From positions 1 through 64,000 of the forward strand of contig NZ_QXML01000009.1 in assembly GCF_003583985.1 (NCBI RefSeq): 64,000 bases of DNA, in the 5' to 3' direction. The first letter of the stretch is position 1; each line of letters opens with the position of its first letter. The notes beneath the pieces were generated by a model. It saw only the letters and a program-made list of their open reading frames with translations, made no database searches and was not told the DNA's origin. Shown here in pieces: positions 8,684-16,062 of the stretch. The stretch is from Algoriphagus lacus (GTDB lineage: Bacteria > Bacteroidota > Bacteroidia > Cytophagales > Cyclobacteriaceae). The translations under genes and the position numbers were made by a program.

Positions 8684-9901
8684 ATGAAGCGTTTCGCGTT
8701 CCTTTACCTGATTTTTACCCTAGTTTTGTTTTATACTGGTTGCTCTGAGCAAAAATCTTCTGATCAAATCTACCTCTCAGACTGGAATTCAATCGATAGC
8801 CTTAGCCGCAATACCACCGTTCATTTTATGATGTGGCAGGGTTCACCTGCAGTCAATAAATACATCAATTCCTTCCTGATTCCTGAAGTCAAAAAGCGAT
8901 TCGGCATCGATCTGAAAATTTCCGGAGGCCAAGGACCCGAAATCGTCCAACTGCTCATGGGAGAAAAGCAAGCGGGAGTGAGTTCAGGACAGGTAGATAT
9001 CGTTTGGATCAATGGGGAGACTTTTTTTCAGCTCAGACAGATCGATGGGCTTTGGGGGCCTTTTGCGGAACAGCTGCCAAATGCGCGATACATCGATTTT
9101 GAAGATCCCTATATTGGAATAGATTTTCAACAGCCTATCAATGGAATGGAGGCCCCCTGGGGCAACACCCAATTTGCATTGGTCTATGATAGCATCAAGC
9201 TTCCGAGTCCACCCCGGACGCTCGATGAGCTCAGCCGGTTTGTAAAAATCCAGCCCGGGACCTTTACCATTTCCAACGATTTCAGCGGAATGAGCATGCT
9301 CAAATCCATGCTTGCCGAACTCGGAGGCTCACCGGGTAGCCTCAACGGGCCCTTTGACGAACAAAAATACCAGACGCTCTCCGCCCAACTTTGGGATTGG
9401 ATCAATGCCCATAAGCCGTATTTCTGGAAAAACGGAGAAACTTTCCCTCGGGAGCATACCAAGATGGACCAAATGTTCGCCTCTGGAGAATTGCTGATTT
9501 CCTATGGGTTCAATGAAGGGGGGATCGAAGACAAGGTGCTTCAGGGACTTTTTCCTACCTCCACCCGAGGCTATGCCTGGAAAAACGGAACCGTTCACAA
9601 TTCCAACTACCTTGGGATCACCTACAATTCCCCCAATCGGGCAGGGGCTCTTCAGGTCATTAATTTCATGCTTTCCCCCGAAGCTCAACTGGTCAAGATG
9701 GATGTGAAGGGCATGAATTCCAATACCGTGCTGGAGATTAATCGTTTGCCAGAGGAGTGGAGACAAAAATTTGAGCAGGCTACAAAGCGGCAATATGGAC
9801 CAACTATGCAATCCTTAGAACCCCATTCCATCCAAGAACCTGCTCCGGAGTACATGCTTCGCTTATTTGAAGATTTTAGAAAATACGTCATTGAAAAGTA
9901 A
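8684..9901 (+). CDS. ABC transporter substrate-binding lipoprotein, YnjB-like
   Basis: A 405-residue solute-binding protein. The N-terminus is a lipoprotein signal with lipobox FYTGC (Cys20), so it is membrane-anchored. It resembles E. coli YnjB: MMWQGSPAVNKYINSF early, VDIVWINGETFF in the middle, then PWGNTQFALVYD, and MDQMFASGELLISYGFNEG later. It heads a row of overlapping genes with two permeases and an ATPase, making a complete importer. YnjB-type systems have no firmly established substrate; the sequence family sits near thiamine, iron and polyamine binding proteins. The downstream hydrolase, kinase and radical SAM genes suggest an organic, perhaps nucleoside-like ligand (inference). 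Confidence 0.85.
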   Translation: MKRFAFLYLIFTLVLFYTGCSEQKSSDQIYLSDWNSIDSLSRNTTVHFMMWQGSPAVNKYINSFLIPEVKKRFGIDLKISGGQGPEIVQLLMGEKQAGVSSGQVDIVWINGETFFQLRQIDGLWGPFAEQLPNARYIDFEDPYIGIDFQQPINGMEAPWGNTQFALVYDSIKLPSPPRTLDELSRFVKIQPGTFTISNDFSGMSMLKSMLAELGGSPGSLNGPFDEQKYQTLSAQLWDWINAHKPYFWKNGETFPREHTKMDQMFASGELLISYGFNEGGIEDKVLQGLFPTSTRGYAWKNGTVHNSNYLGITYNSPNRAGALQVINFMLSPEAQLVKMDVKGMNSNTVLEINRLPEEWRQKFEQATKRQYGPTMQSLEPHSIQEPAPEYMLRLFEDFRKYVIEK

Positions 9902-10739
9902 ATCCGCATTTGGACTTCTTTTTTTCTTCCTGCTGGGACTCTTACCCTTTGCAGCGGCACTGGTTTATGCCCTGCTGTACAGTCTGGGTATCGTTGGGAT
10001 TTTGAGCGAAGGGGTAAGTCTTACCCACTGGCAGCAGGTGATTCAGTCCGGTGAGCTTTTGGGTTCTTTTCTTTACAGTGCCTTGTTGGCCGGTACCGGG
10101 GTATCGCTCTCGGTGATCTTGGCTTTACTGATCAGTATGGGGCTGCGGACCTCCCTGCAACATCGGTTTTGGAGTCTGCTGATGTACTTCCCCTTGGCGA
10201 TTCCCGGTATGGTAGCCAGTTTTTTGTCAATACAGCTCCTTTCCAAAGCCGGATTTTTCTCCCGTATTTCCATGAAACTCGGCTGGATTGACAGGCTGCA
10301 GGAGTTTCCGGATTGGATCAATGACAGCTATGGGATTGGAATTATCCTGACTTTCGTCCTGATCGTTTCTCCGTTTTTCGTGATTCTTTTTTCAAATGTG
10401 TATCAAAACGAACGCATAGCAGAGCTATCCACCTTGGCTTATTCCCTGGGGGCCCGTGGCAATCAGGTATTTTGGCAGGTGACTTTACCCATCCTCTTTT
10501 CCAAAACCAAGCGGATCATGATTTTGTATTTCATTTTCCTGTTGGGCTCGTATGAGATTCCCCTGGTCCTCGGGCAGGAGTCTCCCCAAATGCTTTCCGT
10601 GTTGATCATCCGGGAATTGAAGCAGTTTGATCTGAAATTAATCCCGGAGGGATATGTGGTGGCAGTAGCCTACACGGTAGTCATTGCCATCGCGGCTTTG
10701 CTGGTTTTCCGAAGAAAGGAGGTTCAGGTTCATGAATAA
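9867..10739 (+). CDS. ABC transporter permease (first of two)
   Basis: A 290-residue inner-membrane permease with about six hydrophobic segments and the binding-protein-dependent transport (EAA-type) loop visible in LAYSLGARGNQVFWQVTLPILF. No ATG is available at the start: the frame opens with TTG at 9867, overlapping the previous gene by 35 bp, and a second TTG at 9891 would cut the overlap to 11 bp and is equally likely. In E. coli the corresponding YnjC is one double-length permease; here the two halves are separate genes. Confidence 0.85.
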   Translation: MKILENTSLKSKSAFGLLFFFLLGLLPFAAALVYALLYSLGIVGILSEGVSLTHWQQVIQSGELLGSFLYSALLAGTGVSLSVILALLISMGLRTSLQHRFWSLLMYFPLAIPGMVASFLSIQLLSKAGFFSRISMKLGWIDRLQEFPDWINDSYGIGIILTFVLIVSPFFVILFSNVYQNERIAELSTLAYSLGARGNQVFWQVTLPILFSKTKRIMILYFIFLLGSYEIPLVLGQESPQMLSVLIIRELKQFDLKLIPEGYVVAVAYTVVIAIAALLVFRRKEVQVHE

Positions 10740-11502
10740 GCTCAAGTATTTGGCGCTGTTGGTTTTGGGACTGGGGATTCTTTTTCCATTTACCTATTTG
10801 GTGCTGCTGTCATTTTCGGGAGAATGGTTTTTTCCGGAGGTTTTGCCCGGCTATTTCGGTCTGAAAAACTGGAAAGAAATCCTGAACTCCGAATCCGGAA
10901 TGGGCCTTAGTTTCATTTCTTCCTTAGGCATTTCTTTGCTCGTTGCGACCTTGGGTACGGGTACAGGATTTATCTGGAGCAAATCCATCGCCTACCATTC
11001 CCAGAAGGAAACCTGGTTAGTCTTAGCTTATTTTCCCTACATGCTTTCTCCGGTTGTATTGGCCGCTTGCCTGAACTTCTTTTTCCTCAAATCCGGTCTT
11101 TCGGGCACTTGGCAAGGCGTGGTTTTGGGGCAGTATTTGGTCGCATTTCCCTATTCGGTCATCTTTTTTCAGGCGTTTTGGAATCATCGCACGAGACAGT
11201 TTGAACAACTGGTGCTCACTTTGGGAGGCTCATCCCGACAGGCATTTGTCCAGGTGATTTTACCTTTGGCCAAAGGGATGATTCTGGTCTGCTTTTTTCA
11301 GACTTTTTTGATTTCCTGGTTTGAATACGGGCTCACGGCACTGGTGGGAGTGGGAAAAGTTCAAACATTAACAGTCAAAGTCTTTTTATATATCAAGGAA
11401 GCCAATTTCTACTACGGAGCCATTGCCTGTTGCTTCTTGGTCTGGCCTCCTGTTCTCCTGTTGTATTTGAATAAACGATTTGTCTATAACCGCCTGGTCT
11501 GA
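10732..11502 (+). CDS. ABC transporter permease (second of two)
   Basis: A 256-residue permease with about six transmembrane segments and an EAA-type loop in LGGSSRQAFVQVILPLAKGM. The open frame extends 16 codons further upstream, but the ATG at 10732 is preferred because AAAGGAGGT, an unusually good ribosome binding site for this genome, lies at 10714-10723. That start overlaps the first permease by 8 bp, consistent with coupled translation. It pairs with the 9867 permease to form the membrane channel. Confidence 0.87.
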   Translation: MNKLKYLALLVLGLGILFPFTYLVLLSFSGEWFFPEVLPGYFGLKNWKEILNSESGMGLSFISSLGISLLVATLGTGTGFIWSKSIAYHSQKETWLVLAYFPYMLSPVVLAACLNFFFLKSGLSGTWQGVVLGQYLVAFPYSVIFFQAFWNHRTRQFEQLVLTLGGSSRQAFVQVILPLAKGMILVCFFQTFLISWFEYGLTALVGVGKVQTLTVKVFLYIKEANFYYGAIACCFLVWPPVLLLYLNKRFVYNRLV

Positions 11503-12233
11503 TGTTTCTTGAAATCAAACAGCTCTCAAAATCCTTCCAAAATGACTTGATCGTAGACCGGCTTTCCCTTTCTTTGGATCAATACCGCACCCTGAGCATT
11601 TTGGGGAAGTCGGGCTGTGGCAAGACTACCTTGCTCAAGCTGATTGCCGGTCTGGAAACTGCCGATCAGGGAAGTATCCGGGTGAATGGGGAGGACATGA
11701 CCGGCAAAACTCCCGCCGAGCGAAAAATAGTCTACCTCTATCAGGAGGACCTGCTTTTTCCTCATCTGACTGTCCGGGGAAATATCGGTTTTGGACTAAA
11801 ACTCCAAAAAATTCCTGCCTCCGACATCAAGGAGCAGGTGGACCTGATGATCCAGCGACTCGAACTGCAAGGGCAAGGGGACAAGATGCCCCATCAGCTC
11901 TCCGGTGGTCAGCGTCAGCGGGTGTCTTTTGGCCGGGCGATCATCACTAATCCACGACTTTTGCTCCTCGACGAGCCCTTTGGAAGTCTGGATGTAGGGA
12001 CTCGTCAGCGGATGCAGGAGTTGTTTAAAGAGCTGACCGCTCTCTATGGAATTACCTCGCTTTTTGTCACTCATGACCTCAAGGAGGCGATCTTGATGGG
12101 CGATGATATCGGGCTGATGAAAAAAGGAAGTCTTCAAGTTTACCTTGATAAACAGGATTTTTTACTCGATCCTCTGACCGGAGTCCGATCGGAAATCGAG
12201 TTTTGGGAATCCTTGTTAAAACCTAACTATTGA
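11502..12233 (+). CDS. ABC transporter ATP-binding protein, YnjD-like
   Basis: A 243-residue ABC ATPase with all catalytic motifs: Walker A GKSGCGKTT (residues about 35-43), Q-loop YLYQEDLLFPHLTV, signature LSGGQRQRVSFGRA, Walker B LLLLDEPFGSLD and switch histidine in FVTHDLKEA. It lacks the long C-terminal regulatory domain of sugar importers. Its ATG shares a base with the stop of the second permease (TGATG), so it is translationally coupled and powers this importer. Confidence 0.92.
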   Translation: MFLEIKQLSKSFQNDLIVDRLSLSLDQYRTLSILGKSGCGKTTLLKLIAGLETADQGSIRVNGEDMTGKTPAERKIVYLYQEDLLFPHLTVRGNIGFGLKLQKIPASDIKEQVDLMIQRLELQGQGDKMPHQLSGGQRQRVSFGRAIITNPRLLLLDEPFGSLDVGTRQRMQELFKELTALYGITSLFVTHDLKEAILMGDDIGLMKKGSLQVYLDKQDFLLDPLTGVRSEIEFWESLLKPNY

Positions 12234-12234
12234 T

Positions 12235-13155
12235 ATGAACCCAAAGAAAAAAGTATGGATCGACACCGATCTGTCAGTTGGCATGATCAGACACCGCCGT
12301 CCGGGTTATTGTGATGTGGACGATGGATATGCCGTTTTGCAGTTGATGAAATCCGACCAAATCGAAATCACAGGCATCAGCGCGGTGTTTGGGAATACCA
12401 CCATTGACAATGCCTTTATGCTTTGCGAGCAGATGAACCGTGACTTTGCAGGTGGAAAATATGGCGTATTCAAAGGGGCTGGAGAAGCCATTCAGCTGGC
12501 TAATGTGCAGACCAATGATGCGGTGGAAGCCCTGGCGGCCGCCCTTAAAAAGGAAAAAATGCACATCATGGCCATTGGCCCGGCTACCAATGTGGGCTTG
12601 CTTTTACTTCGTTATCCCGAACTTGCCGGCCAAATATTGGAAGTGGTCCTCGTTGCAGGACGAAGAAAAGAGACCGATTACTTCTCCATCGGCAATCAGG
12701 GCAGAAGGGCTCAAGACCTCAATTTTGACCTGGACAATGACGCCTTCCGGATTATGTTTGAGGCCAAAGTTCCGATCACACTTTGCCCATTTGAAATCTC
12801 CAGCAAGGTCTGGATTACGGAGGAGGACCTTAAAAATATGGATCAATTGGATCCCGCCACGCAATGGCTGGCCTCGGAATCCCGTCCATGGCTTGGACAA
12901 TGGATCGAGCAGGGAGCCACAGGATTCAATCCTTTTGATGTGTTGGCCTCTCACTACCTGATCGCTCCGGATGACATTATCTCCGAACCCCGGCTTGCCT
13001 CTCTGGAAATCCACCTCGACGATACCCTGCTGGATAATCCCAGAAGACAGTTCAAATCCTATTTGCTTTGTCGGGATGTTGGGCAGTATCCGGTTAAGTA
13101 TTGTTACGATGTGGTTCCGGACTATCATCAGCGTCTCCTTCAAACCTTCCAATGA
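12235..13155 (+). CDS. Nucleoside hydrolase (IUNH family) with modified N-terminal motif
   Basis: A 306-residue inosine-uridine-type nucleoside hydrolase, which would split a nucleoside into base and ribose. The calcium-binding motif, usually DTDPGxDD, is spread out here: DTD at residues 10-12 and DVDDG at 27-31, with about a dozen residues (SVGMIRHRRPGYC) between. Other family marks are VFGNTTIDNAF, IMAIGPATNVGLLL and the later Asn/Asp loop near FDLDNDAF. The start is one base after the ATPase stop. No signal peptide, so cytoplasmic. Position behind an importer suggests it cleaves the imported compound or a derivative; specificity may differ from ordinary nucleosides given the altered metal loop. 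Confidence 0.85.
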   Translation: MNPKKKVWIDTDLSVGMIRHRRPGYCDVDDGYAVLQLMKSDQIEITGISAVFGNTTIDNAFMLCEQMNRDFAGGKYGVFKGAGEAIQLANVQTNDAVEALAAALKKEKMHIMAIGPATNVGLLLLRYPELAGQILEVVLVAGRRKETDYFSIGNQGRRAQDLNFDLDNDAFRIMFEAKVPITLCPFEISSKVWITEEDLKNMDQLDPATQWLASESRPWLGQWIEQGATGFNPFDVLASHYLIAPDDIISEPRLASLEIHLDDTLLDNPRRQFKSYLLCRDVGQYPVKYCYDVVPDYHQRLLQTFQ

Positions 13156-13158
13156 CCC

Positions 13159-14145
13159 ATGTTTAGCCTTTCATTAGACCCCATTTCAGTCCAGCAATTT
13201 CTTGTTGAAAAAAACTGGCTTTTCCCTGAGGAAGAGGTTCAGCAAACCGAAGTTCCCGGCGCAGGAAATATGAATTTCACGATTCGGGTCAAGACCAACC
13301 GACGGTCCTTTATCCTCAAGCAAAGTCGACCCTATGTGGAGAAATATCCCCAAGTGCCCGCTCCGGCTGACCGGGTGTTGCGAGAGGGAGAATTTTATGG
13401 GCTTACTGCCCGTATTCCAGAATTGGCAGCCCGCACGCCCCAACTTTTGGCAATAGATCAGGAACAGTCTGTTCTTCAGCTGGAAGACCTGGGAGTGGGT
13501 TCGGATTTTACGGGGATGTATGCCGGAAACAAGCAACTTTCAACAAAAGATGTGAGCGAGTTGCTGGATTTTGCCCTTGTCTTACACGATTCCTTTGAAG
13601 CCCTTCCCAAAGCGGAGCGCATCACCAATCGAGCGATGCGAACGCTCAATCACGAGCATATTTTTCATTATCCCTTTGTCAATGAAAACGGCATGGATCT
13701 CGATCAGATCCTGCCCGGATTGGAGAAGAGTGCGGCTCCTGTGCGCCAAAATTCTCAACTGAAGCATCGGGTAAAAGCATTGGGAGAACAGTATTTGGCA
13801 GATGGCCCTTGCCTGCTTCATGGAGATTATTTTCCGGGAAGCTGGCTTCAGACTCCCCGGGGGATTCGGATCATTGATCCCGAGTTTTGTTTTTTTGGTC
13901 CTCGGGAATTTGAACTGGGCGTGATGCTGGCCCACTTGAAGTTAAGTGCACAATCCGAAGCTGCTCAGGATTTTGCCTTGGCCTATTATCGTCAAAAGTC
14001 TCCTCTGGACGAAGGCTTGGCCCAAAGTTTTGCAGCGGTGGAGGTACTCCGACGCTTGATAGGACTTGCCCAATTACCGCTCACGCTGAGTCTGGAGGAA
14101 AGAATTTCACTGATGGATCAAGCCACCTGGACTTTGACTTCGTAA
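13159..14145 (+). CDS. APH-fold kinase resembling methylthioribose kinase
   Basis: A 328-residue cytoplasmic phosphotransferase. The N-lobe has a glycine-rich GAGNMNF loop and the ATP-binding lysine in FILKQSRPYVEKY; the C-lobe has catalytic LLHGDYFPGSW (residues about 218-228) and metal-binding IIDPEFCFFGPREFELG. This combination, especially KQ-PYV and HGD-x-x-x-GS followed by DPEF, is closest to S-methyl-5-thioribose kinase (MtnK) among APH-fold kinases. It starts 3 bp after the nucleoside hydrolase stop. A simple reading is that the hydrolase releases a ribose-type sugar and this kinase phosphorylates it; the exact sugar is unknown. Confidence 0.8.
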   Translation: MFSLSLDPISVQQFLVEKNWLFPEEEVQQTEVPGAGNMNFTIRVKTNRRSFILKQSRPYVEKYPQVPAPADRVLREGEFYGLTARIPELAARTPQLLAIDQEQSVLQLEDLGVGSDFTGMYAGNKQLSTKDVSELLDFALVLHDSFEALPKAERITNRAMRTLNHEHIFHYPFVNENGMDLDQILPGLEKSAAPVRQNSQLKHRVKALGEQYLADGPCLLHGDYFPGSWLQTPRGIRIIDPEFCFFGPREFELGVMLAHLKLSAQSEAAQDFALAYYRQKSPLDEGLAQSFAAVEVLRRLIGLAQLPLTLSLEERISLMDQATWTLTS

Positions 14146-14166
14146 ATCGCTAAAACGGCTCAGCCC

Positions 14167-15117
14167 ATGGAAAAAGACTTTGACCAAATCGAACGGATTT
14201 ATTGGGTTTTTACCCAGCTCTGCAATGACCAGTGTATCCATTGCTACAACAACAGCGGACCTAAAGGTGCCAAAATCACCGAAGAGGACTGTATGGCCAT
14301 TATCGACAATCTGCCCGATCGATTGGAAAGGCTCACCCTGAGTGGAGGTGAACCTTTGGCAGAAAGGAAAAAACTGTACCGGATTCTGGATGGGCTAAGG
14401 GAAAAGTACCAAAACCGGCTGTATATCGCCTTGCAATTCAATGGGGATTTGCTCACTCCGGAAATTTTGAAGACCCTGATCGAAAAGGGAGTGGACAGAT
14501 TTTCCATAGCCAGTATAGATCGATACCATAAAAATGAAGGCAAGCGAAAGGAAGAACTTTCCGAGCTCTTTGAATCTTTTGGTATCCGATACATGCAGGG
14601 TCAGCCCTTGCTAAGCAAGTCTGAACTCAACAGCCAAACCCGGGATGAATTGACCTATAGCTTCTTTGGAGCCACGGAAGATATGTGGTTGGGTGGCAAT
14701 TGGGCACGAGGTCGAGCCATGGAGCATGATAGTTGGAAAAAGGATGGAACTCATAATTTCTGCAAGATTCCTTCCGGTGCTGTTGCCTTTCTGGGAAACC
14801 CGGAAGTGGATATGGTTCAGGAAATTTCGATTCAACTCTGGCAAGTCAATCCCTGCTGCCCGGGGACCAAAGATCCCTTGGGAGATGCCAGAGTAGAAAA
14901 AGTCTCAACCATTCTCAGTCGGGTTGCAGATTCCCCGGTGATGAAAAAGCTCAATGAGGGAGATATTTTCGGAATCGGAGAAAGTATAGGTATTTCCACA
15001 GAATATGGCAGACAGCGGGCTGAGGCTTTGCAAAACGTCTGTCTTTGGTGTGATGAGTTTTTCACCAAGCATTTTGATATGGCTACTTTATCCGCAAAAT
15101 CTTCCCATGTTTTGTAA
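14167..15117 (+). CDS. Radical SAM enzyme with extra C-terminal cysteines
   Basis: A 316-residue radical S-adenosylmethionine enzyme. The 4Fe-4S site is C19-x3-C23-x2-C26 in QLCNDQCIHCYN, followed by the SAM-binding LTLSGGEPL motif. Additional cysteines at about 199, 230, 231, 292 and 295 (the last two as CLWC) could hold an auxiliary cluster as in SPASM/twitch enzymes, although the spacing does not match the SPASM consensus exactly. It begins 21 bp after the kinase stop in the same cassette. The reaction cannot be predicted; neighbours suggest a nucleoside, modified base or sugar substrate. No leader-peptide gene was seen nearby, which argues against RiPP maturation. Confidence 0.85.
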   Translation: MEKDFDQIERIYWVFTQLCNDQCIHCYNNSGPKGAKITEEDCMAIIDNLPDRLERLTLSGGEPLAERKKLYRILDGLREKYQNRLYIALQFNGDLLTPEILKTLIEKGVDRFSIASIDRYHKNEGKRKEELSELFESFGIRYMQGQPLLSKSELNSQTRDELTYSFFGATEDMWLGGNWARGRAMEHDSWKKDGTHNFCKIPSGAVAFLGNPEVDMVQEISIQLWQVNPCCPGTKDPLGDARVEKVSTILSRVADSPVMKKLNEGDIFGIGESIGISTEYGRQRAEALQNVCLWCDEFFTKHFDMATLSAKSSHVL

Positions 15118-15161
15118 GCTTTCCGACATCTAATCCGAATTCTTTCCTCGTTTATTGCTCC

Positions 15162-15866
15162 ATGCAAACCACCCGTACCTTAGTCATGATTTATTCCCTG
15201 GCCCCGAGTCGGCAGGCAAGGGATAAGCATGTATTTGGAAGCAGAAATCAGCAGGCCGCAGTTACACTTTTTGATCGACTGGAAGGACGAATCCAATCAG
15301 TAGCAGGCAAAACCGGTTTGCCCATGATGATTATTCATGACCATCAGCAGCGTGGGACCACCTTTGGGGAGCGCTATGCAGCTGCATTCACTCAGGTCTT
15401 CAGTTTGGGATACGATCAGGTAATTTCAGTCGGAAATGATATTCCCGCACTCAGCGAGCATCATATTCTTCTTGCAAAAGAGGGTTTGGATAGCGGACAG
15501 ACGGTTTTTGGTCCATCCCGAGATGGGGGAGACTACCTGATAGCCCTATCTAAATCAGCTTTTGAGGAAAAATCCTTTGCCTCCATGCCTTGGAGAACTG
15601 ACCGTCTGCACGAGGCCTTGCTGCTGCTATTTGCCAAGACAAGTCCAGTCAATTGCCTGGAGTATTTGGTTGATATTGATTCTGCTGAGGCCTTGGTTGA
15701 TTCTATGACACAGGCGTTAGACTTTATTTTTAGAAAATTTCTGAGAGCCTTGCTGAAAAGTTTGGTAAAAATTGAGTTCAATAGGACATTCCAACTGAAT
15801 AGCCTCCCTCTTTTATTTGCCGGTCCTCGAAGGGCACCTCCTCAAATCACACCGTATATGCACTGA
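15162..15866 (+). CDS. DUF2064 / TIGR04282-type nucleotidyl- or glycosyl-transferase-like protein
   Basis: A 234-residue protein of the DUF2064 group, a GT-A fold family. The marks are VISVGNDIPAL (where relatives have GTDCPGL) and FGPSRDGGDYLIAL in the middle. The family opening is altered: basic residues remain (SRQARDKH) but the usual KTRLAP motif is absent. A 40-residue C-terminal tail after residue 190 is not typical. Some TIGR04282 members are annotated with arsenosugar synthesis, but no arsM-like gene is present here. It ends the first part of the cassette, 45 bp after the radical SAM gene and about 200 bp before the SusC gene. Confidence 0.75.
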   Translation: MQTTRTLVMIYSLAPSRQARDKHVFGSRNQQAAVTLFDRLEGRIQSVAGKTGLPMMIIHDHQQRGTTFGERYAAAFTQVFSLGYDQVISVGNDIPALSEHHILLAKEGLDSGQTVFGPSRDGGDYLIALSKSAFEEKSFASMPWRTDRLHEALLLLFAKTSPVNCLEYLVDIDSAEALVDSMTQALDFIFRKFLRALLKSLVKIEFNRTFQLNSLPLLFAGPRRAPPQITPYMH

Positions 15867-15875
15867 TCCTGAGCT

Positions 15876-15956
15876 ATCCGGGACATCCGGATGAATGTGG
15901 TAAGGATAATTATTCCTGAAATTCAGGTTTCTTTTAAATAAGGCAAGTTTTGCCTT
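15876..15956. promoter_or_regulatory. Three short inverted repeats between the cassette and SusC
   Basis: ATCCGG-N5-CCGGAT (15876-15892), CCTGAA-A-TTCAGG (15915-15927) and AAGGCAA-GTT-TTGCCTT (15940-15956) follow within 80 bp. The last could be a weak terminator for the upstream genes but lacks a long T run; the first two could be operators for the SusC/SusD pair. No known riboswitch core was recognised. Confidence 0.4.
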
Positions 15957-16062
15957 TATAGAAACAGATCCAATTCCAAGATTTAGTTTACCACTCCTCA
16001 ATCAATTCGAATTCCGGAATCATGGATTTCGGATCCATTTCTTAATTCTTATATCAATACCT

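Noticed and set aside
15867..16062. Possible riboswitch upstream of SusC
   Set aside because: No TPP, cobalamin, SAM or preQ1 core could be identified; only short inverted repeats are present.
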